A DNA stretch of 64,000 nucleotides, taken from contig CP136068.1 in the NCBI GenBank assembly GCA_032622095.1, forward strand, positions 122,331,989-122,395,988, written 5' to 3'. A program made the translations under genes and the position numbers. Under the pieces are notes generated by a model, which was not told where the DNA came from, ran no database searches, and saw only the letters and a program-made list of their open reading frames with translations. Each line of letters opens with the position of its first letter. Position 1 is the first letter of the stretch. The DNA is from Siphonodentalium dalli (taxonomy: Eukaryota > Mollusca > Scaphopoda > Gadilida > Siphonodentaliidae). Below are positions 11,746 through 24,190 of the stretch, one piece after another.

Positions 11746-12076
11746 ATGATATAAAGGCTGTGTCGGGCCGGTCTGGAAGTCCAAAATCAGCTGGATTCCG
11801 CCTTGGTGAGCGTGGAGTGTCCAGTTCACACACGGCACAACATGCGTGTGTTCCAGCATGGTCGTCACATATCGGGGGGGGGGGGTAATGGTTGTGTGTT
11901 CATCGTGATCATGAGAGTGGGTGATCCGTGCTCCCTGGTGGTCCCAGTGAAATATGTGAAATCAAAATTAAATGTGTCAAAATGTGATTTGCACTCTATT
12001 CGCGCGATTGTAATTGATGGCATCAGGCGCTGCTGTGAGCACAATGTTTGATTACCTCTGAGAATATTAATTCCGA

Positions 12077-12160
12077 GGTGCGGTGATCCAGCGGTCAGCA
12101 AGCTTGAATCGCGATGTGCTCCATTGTGCGAATACGTCATGCGTTCGAATCCCACGTGTT
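12077..12160 (+). repeat. tRNA-derived SINE-like head
   Basis: TGATCCAGCGGTCAGC resembles a pol III A box and, about 50 bp on, GCGTTCGAATCCCAC matches the B box consensus. The spacing is as in a tRNA or tRNA-derived SINE, but a foldable cloverleaf is not obvious. It is a candidate SINE promoter region; no poly(A) or tail is defined. Confidence 0.45.
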
Positions 12161-12715
12161 CTCGTTGCGATATCAAACTGTGTTGGTCGCATCCGACAAG
12201 CGACTTCGTGCAGCGATCGCCGTGGAGGTCTCGCTAGCTTGCGGCAATCGTCGTGGAGGTCTCGCTAGCTTGGGACAGACATTCCCGATCGGGAGTTTCG
12301 CTGCGGTAGCTGCCTGCATGGCGATTCCGGGGTAATAATTGTTTCACGGATTGAAACTAATTACCGTCGAGCGCGTGTAATAAATTGATCTGTTATTTTA
12401 TATCGGCCCTTCCCTTATGTTGCGGTTGCAGCAGTGTTAGCCAATATAGATTACACAGAGTGACATAACATACTGATATGTTCACTGTCCATTGTCTATG
12501 TAAAAATTTCACCAAACTCTACTCTGAAAATGTTATGAACATTATTCACAATATGCAAGTTCGTAAGGTCACATTACACTCCAGTCATCTGGACACACAA
12601 GTCCACACTGATCGCACCATCTGATCGCACCTACCACAGTCGTCAAGAATATGGACGACGGCACGCATTCTTCTCACCTGTTGATAGATGTGTCGATCCC
12701 CAGGGATTATATAGA
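12161..12715. other. Non-coding, with a short direct duplication
   Basis: GTGGAGGTCTCGCTAGCTTG is present twice, at 12222 and 12254, in the possible SINE body. No gene is supported. Confidence 0.4.
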
Positions 12716-12862
12716 GCATCTACAATGAGTCCCAAGTTTATAGCGAAATTACCAAAACGAGTCCAGTAAATGAGGTCTGGACCGAGCCTTTGGCGAGATT
12801 CAGACCTAATTTACTGGACAAGTTTTGTAAATTCCGCTATAAACTGGGGACGAGTTGTAGAT
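12716..12862. repeat. Imperfect 147-bp inverted repeat
   Basis: The outer arms ATCTACAATGAGTCCC and GGGGACGAGTTGTAGAT pair, and the inner arms carry AGTTTATAGCG / CGCTATAAACT and TCCAGTAAATGAGGTCTG / CAGACCTAATTTACTGGA. A small foldback element is likely. Confidence 0.6.
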
Positions 12863-14199
12863 TCTATTTATTACATGATCCAAAATCTAGATAAAACATA
12901 CTTAAATGAACAAATGGGACGTGAAACTAACTTCGGCTTCAAAAAGACCTGCGATGACGTTTCACGTAACTATGCATTGCTTGACCGCGTAAAGAAATAG
13001 TCCCAGATAACAAGACTCTTTGGCATATTTAATGGCGTGAATTTAATGATATCACTTTTCAAACTCTTCGTTCATTAGGGATTGTTGGATAATATTGGAA
13101 GCCATAGTATGTTGAGACGCGGCGTAAAGAATGTAAACAGACGACAAACCGGAAGGTCAAAGGTCAACTGGCACTATTTCCTATTATGCTATTCTGTTTC
13201 TGTGTGTACATGTCGTAGAAACCAGTTCTGGCGTCTTACGACGGGTGTGGAGGCGATATATGTTGTCCTGTAGATACTCCTGGGACCCGAATGTAGAGTC
13301 CAGGCTGTCTAAGAATTTCCCGTCCAGCTGGTTCTAATCTATCTTCGCTCTTGTAAACACTGAATGTTTGTATTCTTCAGTATTTACATCAAGCGGAAGT
13401 TCGAAGCATCTTTCATGATTTCGTATGAGATGCTGAGGGAATTTAGATGTTTCGTATCCTCCAGACGTTTGTTTTTCTTCCGAACTCGTTTTAGAGAGTA
13501 ATTAGCATATTTTTGGATATATTAGCATATAGTAACCAGTCCACGTTTAATATTACGATTTCTAGAACGGGTTTATTGAATGGAATAATATAAAGGTAGG
13601 ACCATGTAATAAAATGTGATACAGAACGAAACAACAAAAATGGAAAAGTACTTTGACTTGCAAATCGAAGTTAGAGTAGGATGTGGCATGTGAAGATCAC
13701 ACTATTGCCAATTGTTATAGGGCAACAGGCGAAATGAGCAAGACTTTAACAAATTAGCTGACTAATTACCAGTATGATTAGCTGACATTCAGAAGATTTC
13801 CCTTCTCGGAATCGCGGGGTTACGCCGGAAAGTCACAACAACACAGACAGTGTATATGGTGCATATTGTACAACATTTAAAAGTTGTCAATGCTTATGCA
13901 TGACACCTCCATGATAGTGTATATAACCAGTCAACAAACAGCATAATGATAGTAAATGCATAAGCTATTTTTTTTTTAGAAATGCCATTACCCGTATAAA
14001 TAAATGTCAGTTCTACACTCCAGGATCGAAGCGAGTTTCCCTACAGCACACGTATATTGCCAACCAGGATACGTCTTGCATGCTACCATCCAATAATTGG
14101 ACAGGCAACAGTCTAGTTGTTGTTGTGTGTATTTGAATGAAAATAATCAATTTATAAGATAAACAAAGACACACAAGACATAAATAAGAGACAGAGTGA
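12863..14199. other. Intergenic, nothing recognised
   Basis: Two open frames of 63-76 codons (12770-13000 overlapping the preceding palindrome, and 13082-13273) show no domain. I see no other structure. Confidence 0.4.
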
Positions 14200-14599
14200 T
14201 TAACCCTTTACCCAACAAACCGGCCAAAACCGGCCAAATAAAGCTTCAACAGCCTAAAATATCTTTGGTCTGTCTCAATAGAACCATACAAATATGGATA
14301 TCATTGGAACCGGCTCTTTGACCACATTGTGATAGTTACAGTTATGCCCTGTGCCAATGCATTCTCTTATATATGCGAGTCGACCATAGGTCGCCTCGCA
14401 TATATAAGAGAATGCATTGGCCTAAAAAAATGCACGTTTCAACACTTTTTACCATTTTTTCTTACATTCTTTAACAATTTTTTTATTTTTAATGTGTTAA
14501 GCCAATGCATTCTCTTATATATGCGAGGCGACCTATGGTCGACTCGCATATATAAGAGAATGCATTGGCACAGGGCCCTTCTGTTGGGTAAAGGGTTAA
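14200..14599 (+). mobile_element. Double-hairpin MITE, family A, copy 2
   Basis: TTAACCCTTTACCCAACA at the start and its complement at the end bound two CCAATGCATTCTC hairpins (about 14353-14419 and 14502-14568). Left subterminal sequence CGGCCAAAACCGGCC is itself an inverted repeat. Same orientation as the copy at 3815. Confidence 0.9.
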
Positions 14600-15621
14600 T
14601 GTAAATTTGTTTTATGGCTGATGATAAAGGTGGTATCAGTAAGTAATTTGTTCACGTGTCACGCAATCCCATTGCATTATATTGGACACCTTTCGCATAA
14701 TGCACTACAGTATCGATAAGAAGAAGTGGTATATTGAGGCGCGGCTTCGTTGCGATATTGAGCGCGTAGAATTTAGAAAAAAGGCGCGATGATAGCGCAA
14801 TATAGAACGTCTTTCGCGCTTAATGTTGCGATATTCAACGCAGAATATTGCGATAGTAAGCGCACATTGTCGCAACATTGAGCGCGACACAATTTCCTAC
14901 AGGCTCAATATTGTTATATTTATATCAGCTAAATATTGCGGTAAGATATTAAGATAAATAAGATTTAATCGGTGTATACATTTGGACTTTTATTTACATT
15001 GTACTACTGATAAGAATTGCGAATAGCTAATTATATATATATATTTGTCGTACATTTTTCGGACGGTCCAAAAATTGTTTCGCAGAATTGTCGACAACGA
15101 GTCCTTTTGTAAGAAAACAGTACCGTTCAAACTTCTTGATACTCGCAGTAAGGTGATACGATTCTGTTTGCCGTGATGAGCATGTATTTAACTATGTTGT
15201 TATCCGGACATAGTCAGCGGTAGGTGCGATGAATGAATACATGGCTTCTCGAAAACCCTAATCGTAACTACGGATATGGCAAAACGACAATTGATAGAAA
15301 AACACACACATTCTAGTGACGTAGTACACTATTCGTAACTATTATCAATAGTAGTTCATTGTGCGACAGGTGTCAACTTGTAGTCTTTTACAATACTGAG
15401 ACAACTATATATGTTTAAACTAACGACAGTAAACTATATACTTGTTATGGTCATTCTGGCCACACACGAAGGCGATACACATAATAATCACATGATGTAA
15501 GAATGTATCAAATACATTGGCACATTACTATGCCGTCGCATTGCTGCGTGGGTGGTCGCAATAAGGCTCAGCTAAAGTGACGTGAATAAGATAAACCAAG
15601 AGTAGAGTTTGGGGCATTCTT
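14600..15621. other. Non-coding; GCGC-rich irregular repeat at 14735-14885
   Basis: Between 14735 and 14885 short phrases such as TTGCGATATTGAGCGCG recur about six times on both strands, giving a cluster of GCGC in an AT-rich setting. The rest shows no supported feature. Confidence 0.45.
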
Positions 15622-16016
15622 TTAACCCTTTAGCCAACAGAACGGCCATGTGCCAATGCATTCTCTTATATATGCGAGTCGACCATAGGTCGCCTCGCAT
15701 ATATAAGAGAATGCATTGGCCTAACACATTAAAAATTATAAAATTGTTAAAGAATGTAAGAACAAATGGTAAAAAGTGTTAAAATGTTTTTTAGGCCAAT
15801 GCATTCTCTTATATATGCGAGGCGACCTATGGTCGACTCGCATATATAAGAGAATGCATTGGCACAGGGCATAACTGTAACTATCACAATGTGGCCAAGG
15901 AGCCGGTTCCAATGATATCCATATTTGTATGGTTCTATTGAGACAGACCGAAGATAATTTAGGCTGTTGCAGCTTTATTTGGCCGTTTTTGGCCGGTTTG
16001 TTGGGTAAAGGGTTAA
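15622..16016 (-). mobile_element. Double-hairpin MITE, family A, copy 3
   Basis: The element is reverse-oriented relative to copies 1 and 2 and is bounded by TTAA. The hairpins lie at about 15653-15720 and 15794-15861, with the ~75-bp AT-rich spacer between them, then the AAGCTTTATT-like arm and TTGTTGGGTAAAGGGTTAA. Confidence 0.9.
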
Positions 16017-16210
16017 TTAGATGCGTGCTATTACATGTAAAATGATGTTTTCGTTATGGTTAAAATATAGCTGTCGCATGTGCTGATCGTGATGGGCCTC
16101 CCATTTCCTTAATATTTAAAATCAAATTCTTAAGCGGAAGATTTATGCAGCGAATCGTCGTTGGTGGATTGTTATCGTCCCAGAAGCCAGTCTTCCACTT
16201 TTTGTACTGA

Positions 16211-16676
16211 ATATGTGACCCGCCATATCAAATCCAGTCGTAAGTCGGGATTTTTTTTACCCTGTGCCAATGCATTCTCTTATATATGCGAGTCGACCAT
16301 AGGTCGTCTCGCATATATAAGAGAATTCATTGGTCTAACAATGTTTTATCATTGTTTTTAAATAGATGTTTCTTACAATTTTTAGGACATAAAATAAAAA
16401 ACATCCATTACCCTGCGGGGAGCCCCACACATATATAGAAGCATATAGAAGAGTGTCGTCTTCTCATGTTTTTCTGGGGCTCTGTATGGGTGAAATTATA
16501 AAATTGTTAAAGAATACAAGAAAAAATTATTAAAATTGTAAAAAATTGTTAGGCCAATGCATTCTCTTATATATGCGAGGCGACCTATGGTCGACTCGCA
16601 TATATAAGATAATGCATTGGCACAGGGTAAAAAAAATCCCGACTTACGACTGGAATTGATATGGCGGGTCACATAT
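16211..16676 (+). mobile_element. Hairpin element with GTGACCCGCC termini, copy 1
   Basis: The ends GTGACCCGCCATATC and its complement GATATGGCGGGTCAC are next to ATAT on both sides. Just inside are CAGTCGTAAGTCGGGATT and the same paired CCAATGCATTCTC hairpins seen in family A. The inter-hairpin spacer carries an extra ~100-bp inverted insert (GGGGAGCCCCACACATATA). It is non-coding. Confidence 0.85.
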
Positions 16677-17327
16677 AAACATTGTAGTTTTGTTTTATCT
16701 CCAGTATGTCTACTCTGAGAGCATCAATAAAGATTATAAAGTAGATCGGGATATTTTTTTGCAGTGGGGGGATAATTTAACGTATATAGTCGATCGATAT
16801 TTACATTAATAATCGGGCCGCGTATGATAGCTTGATACACATTTTTGTGCAGTTGTGAATTGATTGCTTTTCAGGACTCGCGTACTGGTAAAATCTCCAA
16901 TAAACATTTGTAAAGACATAACAGTGGAGTCGCTTCAGTTACTGTGCGCGTGAAATATAAACGCAGGGAAGTGGTTATAAGGTGTTTGGTGGGGTGCACA
17001 ATTTCCAATTGCTCACCGCATTGAATATCAAAACTTCATTTGCACGTCATTGAGTCGGAATTTCCAACTGATTACCCAAACTCGGGCGATAACTAAATTT
17101 TAAGTATGATATATAAGCGACCCGAACTTGTTCTCCAATTCCGTTGCCAAATGTATGTAGCTGTACATGTATGTATAAAGTACATGGTAAACAAGCATAT
17201 TTAAACCATTCCACTCGAGCTTTCCAATCGTTCTAAAATTTTAGACAATTTCCAACTATGTCCATTTTAGTCTAAAAAGTGATTGAAAGGAGGAAAATAT
17301 TTTTTATCTACATATTTCGCATATATA
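16677..17327. other. Intergenic, nothing recognised
   Basis: AT-rich. No supported gene or repeat. Confidence 0.5.
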
Positions 17328-17696
17328 TTAACCCTTTAGCCAACAGAACGGCCCTGTGCCAATGCATTCTCTTATATATACGAGTCGACCATAGGTCGCC
17401 TCGCATATATAAGAGAATGCATTGGCTTAACACATTAAAAATTATAAAATTGTTAAAGAATGTAAGAAAAAATGGTAAAAAGTGTTAAAAAAAGTTTTTT
17501 TTTAGGCCAATGCATTCTCTTATATATAAGAGAATGCATTGGCACAGGGCATAACTGTAACCATCACAATGTGGTCAATGAGCCGGTTCCAATGATATCC
17601 ATATTTGTATGGTTTTATTGAGACAGACTCAAGATAATTTAGGCTGTTGCAGCTTTATTTTGCCGTTTTTGGCCGGTTTGTTGGGTAAAGGGTTAA
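17328..17696 (-). mobile_element. Double-hairpin MITE, family A, copy 4 (internal deletion)
   Basis: TTAA-bounded and reverse-oriented. The first hairpin (17357-17424) is complete. The second (17505-17539) has lost the whole loop-proximal part symmetrically and reads CTCTTATATATAAGAG at its centre, so it is now a shorter perfect palindrome. Confidence 0.9.
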
Positions 17697-18297
17697 TTGG
17701 AGAACCTGTTTTGGTCTGAATTATCTAACTGCTGTTCAGGCATGCAATTTCCAACTGCAAAAACCTTTGACCAAAGTTGCAAAGCTGACCACCCATGTCC
17801 CTGCATGTCTGGTTGTCGGATTCTAACACGGGCATGTTCTGTTCGATTTCCTGGCAGCTCAAACTACATATATGTCTGGTAAAGTTGAATGCCGTTGGGA
17901 AGTTTTCGATTTCTAACATGCATTTCTAATATGTAGGACCATGCAAGTGAATATTGCCATATATGCGGGCGTCATACATGTACATCACAGTGTTGTTTTT
18001 ATTTGAGCCGCAATGTCCAATCTGTAATAAGTTTAATGTTCTGGAATCTCATGTTACTATGCATCTAAAACACGGAGTAGACATTTCTGTGAAAGCACGT
18101 TGGTTGTTGTCTGACTGATACAGCTCCACGCGCATCCTATACGAAACACCCGAATATGGATTGTTTCCTACGAGTATAGTGGTCGCATATAATTTGGGCT
18201 ATGAAATGTCACAGGCCTGTGTGAAATGTCATGTCATGTCGAGTAAAGAAACAAGGCGGGAACAAACGAACTGACTTCGTTTGGAAATAGAACATAT
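17697..18297. other. Intergenic, nothing recognised
   Basis: No supported feature; short frames only. Confidence 0.5.
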
Positions 18298-18777
18298 ATA
18301 TGTGACCCGCCATATAAAATCCAGTCGTAAGTCGGGATTTTTTTTACCCTGTGCCAATGCATTCTCTTATATATGCTAGTCGACCATAGGTCGCCTCGCA
18401 TATATATAAGAGAATGCATTGGCCTAACAATTTTTTACAATTTTAATAATTTTTTCTTGTATTCTCTGGTATTCTTTAACAATTTTAGAATTTCACCCAT
18501 ACAGAGCCCCAGACAAACATGAGCAGACGACACTCTTCTATGTGCTTCTATATATGTGTGGGGCTCCCTGCAGGGTAACGGATGTTTTTTTTATTTTATG
18601 TCCTAAAATTTTTAAGAAACAGTTATTTAAAAAAAATGATAAAAAATTGTTAGGCCAATGCATTCTCTTATATATGCGAGGCGACCTATGGTCGACTCGC
18701 ATATATAAGAGAATGCATTGGCACAGGGTAAAAAAATCCCGACTTACAACTGGATTTGATATGGCGGGTCATATATA
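18298..18777 (-). mobile_element. Hairpin element with GTGACCCGCC termini, copy 2
   Basis: Same termini, paired hairpins (about 18353-18422 and 18655-18722) and internal GGGGCTCCC insert as at 16211, with the spacer insert in the opposite orientation. The flanking ATAT is embedded in a TATATA run. Confidence 0.85.
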
Positions 18778-18877
18778 GCCGATGTTATATGATGAGCTTA
18801 TCGGCATACTGTATAGTTCACCTGAAATTGCCCCGATTTTTCCGCCACGTATATGGATTATTATAGTTTTTTAATAC

Positions 18878-19125
18878 TTAACCCTTTCTATACTAAATTG
18901 ATTCTCCCAGTCAGTTATAGAATTATAAATTGGAATGGCCTAATATTCATTTGGAGGGATGTTCAGGATAAAAATGCAGACTAACGAAAAGATAATATAA
19001 ATACAAAAATACCGCTATTTACTGGTGGAATGTTCAGATAATAAGTTCAATAAACGGCCCATTATTATCTGAAAATTTCTTAAGGGAACTACTCATCAAT
19101 GAGTATTTAGTATACCAAGTGTTAA
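18878..19125 (-). mobile_element. TTAA-flanked MITE, family G, copy 3
   Basis: It begins TTAACCCTTTCTATACTAAA and ends AGTATACCAAGTGTTAA, with TTAA on both sides. Internal GATTCTCCCAGTCAGTTAT is the complement of the right part of copy 1. It is non-coding. Confidence 0.7.
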
Positions 19126-19780
19126 CCAGCGAAGTATGCAATTCTACGATATAAAAATATTCACTAATTACACCACATTTTCTTCGGAAAACACCTCTGC
19201 AGATTTTGCAGTGTACGTAAACCGGGACTCATTTATAAATCGTTTTAGTAATGAGTCTGGGTTCTGTTAGAATGCGGATTTGGCAATTATCCTTCAAATA
19301 GAACAAATACATCTACAGGCATAATGACTAATTGATTTATTATCGGTGTCCTGTGGGACCTCGCAGATTTTTATGATAATAGGTCTTCATATTATGTGAT
19401 GGATTGTGATGTACATATGTTGATTAAAATATATTCCTATCTTTCCTTTGTTGTAATTTGGCGATAGCGTTTTCGTCATTCGTTGTATCCCCAAACACTT
19501 TTTTTCACGATCTGGGACTCACGGATGCCAATCAAATACAGAACACCATTATATTAATTGAGTGCTATTGACCCAAGATCGGTGCAATGTCAAGGCACAA
19601 TCAATAGTAAGACCTATTGGAAGCATCATGTACGATTTATAATGATGATATTTTTAGAGATGCGGATTTGGCCCCCACCTAATTTACCTATATATTATAG
19701 CTGGCGTAACACAATTTAGTTTTGCTTGGTTTAGTGTGAGGATGACAGCTCTTTTCTGGTACACGTGAGTTGGATGATTT
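19126..19780. other. Intergenic, nothing recognised
   Basis: AT-rich. No supported gene or repeat. Confidence 0.5.
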
Positions 19781-20044
19781 TGAACCCTTTCATGACGGGG
19801 ATTTGCGCTGGTGCAGCATTAAATAACATGTGCCAGTGCATTCTCTTATATATTCGAGTCGACCATAGGCCGCATCGCATATATAAAAGAATGCACTGGC
19901 TTACAAGATCAAGGTAAATATTGTTAGGCCAATGCATTCTCTCATATATGCGAGGCGACCAATGGTTGACTCGCATATATAAGAGGATGCATTGGCACAG
20001 GGTTTTCATAAAAATTCAGGACGCTTCAGTCATCAAATGGTTAA
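19781..20044. mobile_element. Hairpin MITE, family E, copy 1
   Basis: Termini AACCCTTTCATGACGGGG and the degenerate complement at the right lie next to TGAA and TTAA. It carries the paired hairpins (about 19832-19900 and 19926-19995) with a very short spacer. The loop-proximal stem is of the CGACC type, as in family A. Confidence 0.75.
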
Positions 20045-20257
20045 GAGGTATACGCAGGATGCATACCATCTGTTGTCAATTATCACATGTTTATCATATT
20101 TTAATGACTATTAATAGACAACTGGTCTAGACAAACAATTCCTGTAACATTGAATGGCATTCGGTTTCATTACACGTCAACAATGAAAACTTTGTCTTTA
20201 ATTCATGCGAAGAAAGGGTTACATTTAGGAGATAATCGTACCCTGTTTCGATCTATA

Positions 20258-20876
20258 GTTAATTGTAATTCAATTGAGTATTTGTCACTAAAACAAGCAT
20301 TCTGATTGGCCGAGAGCGGCTAACTTTAGCTTTCGAATCACTGACATCGGCCGCTTCAGCGGGCATCAAATCTGAATGTAGCACGGTAAAATTTCATCGG
20401 CGCAGAACGAGTAGCTAAACGAGCACACCCGCGCGTTGTTGTCTATAGATACCGTTCATCGGCCGCTTCAGCGTGCATCAAATCTGAATGTAGCACGGTA
20501 AAATTTCATCGGCGCAGAACGGAGTAGCGAAACGAGCCAACCCGCCCACCTGGCCCCACAGGAAATTGTTACTGAGCAGTGTTCCATTACAATGGAGATA
20601 AACGTACCCTGTACGCCGGCTCGTTCACAAACTGTTTTCATGCTCGAATTCCAGAATGTACAACGAAACAGATTACGTTTATATCCTAAACAACAACGCG
20701 CAGGTGTGCTCGTGTCGCTACTCCGTTCTGCGCAGATGAAATTTGACCGTGCTACATTCAGATTGGTGCACACTGAAGCGGCCGATGTCGGTGAATCGAA
20801 AACTAAAGTTAGCCGCTCTCGGGCAATCAGAATGCTTTTTTTTTAGTGACAAATACTCAATTGAATTACAATTGGG
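20258..20876. mobile_element. Foldback element with ~170-bp inverted arms
   Basis: The arms (about 20258-20425 and 20705-20876) share TTGTAATTCAATTGAGTATT, CATTCTGATTGGC and GAGAGCGGCTAAC. The left arm is partly duplicated in tandem (20338-20420 and 20455-20535, around CATCAAATCTGAATGTAGCA). It is GC-richer than its surroundings. Open frames inside it are by-products of the palindrome. Confidence 0.7.
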
Positions 20877-21550
20877 ATTGAACTGCTTTGTGGTGATGGG
20901 GTTGGACAAGATCCCTTAACTAAGCATGCAAAAGCAATGGAACCCCAAAAGGTAACATATTTTCTCGAAATTTGAATCAGTAACTTTCAACATTCGGTGA
21001 TATTGTAAGGTTATGCCAGGATAAACAGTGTTAAAACCTGTTTAACAGGGAAAAACTCTGATTTATGTTGTTTTATATCTATTATTATTATATTAGATAG
21101 TCAATTATTGCTAACTATATAAATATATATTTAGAAGTCTAAATGCACTGCTAAATGTCTGAAATTTGACAGATAATCTGGAATTAAAACAGGAAGTAAC
21201 AATCATTACGGTTAATAAAAAGACCTGGTTGGAATAGGATGTGGACGCTTAAATGAACAAATTCGGAGATGGAAGGGTGTGTGTCAAACATTTGATGGAT
21301 TAAGATTACACGGAAGTGTGGGTGGGTCCCAAAATTCGGAAAACAAAAACAATCAACCTTGTGTATGCAATGTTTATCTGAGTTTAGTGGATTAATTTAA
21401 GTTGAGACATAGCATATTATCCTTTTCCCAATTATATGGCAAATTTTGAACTTGATACCCATTCGTATAATATTGGTGTTACTCAATACGTTTTTACTTA
21501 ATGTATTAATTTGTTTTCTTAATCCACGGCGAACCTGGTGGCTGAAAAGG
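20877..21550. other. Intergenic, nothing recognised
   Basis: AT-rich, without supported features. Confidence 0.5.
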
Positions 21551-21551
21551 T

Positions 21552-22500
21552 AGGCTAGGATAGGATAGGATATTTATTTCCAATACACATATATATTACG
21601 TAATAATGATGAAAATTATGGATAATTCTGTCGTATATTGTGGGGGATGGAATAGTCTGGTAAGACTGTCTCCCTGCCACTCCCAGTATGGTGAATATAG
21701 AAATTAATAACAACAGTAAGATGGCCTCGGGTGAGCCGTGCACATATTGTGTATATGTAATTTATGCGTTTATGACTTAGTTCAAGAGTGTGTGAAAATA
21801 GATACTACCCGGGGGCTGTTCAATATCATGTAATGGTTCAAATTCAGATGATTGGGTAGTATTTTTGGCGGATGATGGTACAGGGACTACTGATTCGTAT
21901 TGGTTGACGTTGAAAGCGTTATATGTGTACACTTAACGGGGTTAGATCTGGGGGCAGTCTGTGAATCCTCGATGTTTGCATTTGATATTGTTAGAATTAA
22001 TATGCGCTTATTATTTTCTCTGCATGTGATGTGTTTTTTGAATACGTACCTACTTTGATTTTTAGTCATAGTGTTATATATCTAAATTGTTCCATGAGTT
22101 TGGGAATGCATGAAATGGTAGCTGTTCGGAAAAGGAGGTTCTCGGGGGTTTGAGGAACAATGGGCGCTGTTGTCTATATAATAGTATCGGGTACGGCAAT
22201 ACGTTTAGTGAACATGTGCGAGAAAGATTCAGGTAGGCGGTTGTAATACCAATCATGCATGAATAGAGTAGTATGGACTTTGTGAAGGTCGTATACCTTC
22301 AAGATATTCTCTTTTTAAAACAAAGGTTCGGTATGGCTCCTGTCCTTTTTATTACACACAATTCGTATTGCTCTTTTTTGTAATAAAAAGACTCTTTTTA
22401 CCTCGGGAACATGGCTTCACGTTGGCTGGAACATTCTTTTAGCCAATATTTGGGGTAATGTTTCAGAAACATTTGCCACAAAAATAACTCATAAAAAATT
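21552..22500 (-). pseudogene. LINE 3' end, broken
   Basis: On the minus strand the stretch near 22400-22300 reads QKRAIRIVCNK and HTEPLF. It continues with ILKVYDLHKVHTTLFMHDWY, and in another frame at 22180-22090 with PRTSFSEQLPFHAFPNSWNN. These match the region downstream of the reverse transcriptase in CR1/Jockey-type LINEs. At least one stop and one frameshift separate the pieces and the RT is absent. The element ends with AATAAATATCC and a (TATCC)n tail at 21555-21575, so it is a 5'-truncated copy. Upstream of 22420 the reading becomes uncertain. Confidence 0.6.
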
Positions 22501-22689
22501 TTCAAGTTGGACGAAATTAATGATGGAATTGTGCACGAATTGGAATCCCAAAAATTTAAATATATATGTCTATAATCGGCAACGCATACCAATATAAATG
22601 AGCAGTGATTGTCTTATTGTGACGCCACAATAGTAAAGTATTGTCCCTGATTAAGAAAGTACACCGTTCTAACAGCAAGTCATCACTGT

Positions 22690-22858
22690 TTGATAAATAG
22701 AGGATATGAAATGAGTGTTTCTCTCATATGATATTTATGAAACGAGTCTAATAATTTTCAGTTTTCTCGAGCCTCCGGCGAGAGAAAACTGAAAATTCGT
22801 GACGAGTTTCAAAAATATCATATGAGAGAAACACGAATTACATATTCTATTTATCATA
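22690..22858. repeat. 169-bp inverted repeat
   Basis: The arms pair over about 75 bp, from TGATAAATAGA at the left to TCTATTTATCA at the right, with GTTTCTCTCATATGATATTT and its complement inside. A further partial copy of the outer arm is at 23070-23100. A small foldback element is likely. Confidence 0.65.
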
Positions 22859-23575
22859 TGACACCTATAAATTGATTATGATGTCCAAAACGCTCACAAA
22901 TAACTAAATAGCTATATGACATCGGCAGCAGAAGCTTAATGTGACGTCACTTCATTGCACCGAAGCCCAATTACGCCTGGTGAACTAGCAGAAATAATAT
23001 GCACGCGAAGATATAGTACGCCATTCTGTTCTCAGTTTGTGACATTATATCGTATGTTTATTATATAAATACGAATTACATATTCTATTTATCGTATAAC
23101 AATGTCCAAAACTATATATTTCAAGATTATTATTGCGAGAATTTCGGCATCGTGTTGATTGACGCGCACGAATTTGACCTGCATTTAGTTAGAGATGCCG
23201 GCTCGGCCCCGGCTGCCATTCAGCCAATCAGAACACACTTGTTGTCAACAAACCAATAAAATTATCGGAAGGTGATATGAACTAGTAATTGATATGAAAT
23301 TGATTTATGACATACTTTCCAACGTAAATAATTATTGAGTCATATGATAAATATGCATATGTGCATGACTTTTCATAAATTGTTATTTATACACATACGA
23401 GCACATGCTGATTACATGTTAACGAAGTAAGTGTTTCGTGGAGATCTGATGATAATTTGAAGTTATTGCTGACTATAGCTTAGAAACTTAAATAAAATTT
23501 TCGTTGGCCATTAAAAAAAAAATTTAGCCATTGGCTAATTTGGCCACCGACAGGGTGAATCCTGATGTATTGTGC
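22859..23575. other. Intergenic, with a hAT-like scrap
   Basis: Near 23510-23560 TTGGCTAATTTGGCCACC resembles the subterminal part of the hAT element at 36007. Nothing else is supported. Confidence 0.3.
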
Positions 23576-23579
23576 ATTA

Positions 23580-23800
23580 AGTCACAGGCCGCGCGTGATA
23601 TAGCGTGATAGTGAATACGGTTCTATTCCCGACAACCACACGTCTGTGATCCATGCAATTGGGGGTAACTTGATTCGTGCATATACATGTATCTGGGGAA
23701 CTGTCAGTTGCTTACCACAGTTTTGTGGTTTCTATGTGCAGTGGAGTCATATCACTCAAAATCAATCATCATCGCGGTCTTCATTCCACTAATAAGATTG
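23580..23800 (+). repeat. SINE-like element, copy 1
   Basis: ACGGTTCTATTCCCGAC near 23618 resembles a pol III B box. About 120 bp downstream, TTGTGGTTTCTATGTGCAGT and GCGGTCTTCATTCC match blocks in the same order at 40545-40630. A shared central domain behind a tRNA-like head fits a SINE family; its name is unknown. Confidence 0.45.
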
Positions 23801-24190
23801 ATGCTGCCATATGACCTGGTGGTTGAAACACCGTTAACTTTCTATAAATACTAATCCTCACTTTACACTGGACCATTTGACAATATGCTGACATTTTCTG
23901 TAGTAATGTTCCTGACCCAGAAAATTTACACTAACTGGCATATGTTACAATACTTATGAATAATCGGATTACAAAGGATTTCTCCGTAAATTAAGCCTGA
24001 TAATGTCACACCTGTGAATTACGCCCCAGGGTTAGAGCACACGTTTTGTCGGTCCCTATAACCTGCTGACATCACACCAAGCTCACAAGTGTGTCCACTA
24101 TGGAGATGACATAATTGCATATTCAATTATTCTCGGTCAGTTATCTTCACTACAGAGTTGAATGGGTCCATGTATAATAATTGCTCACAA

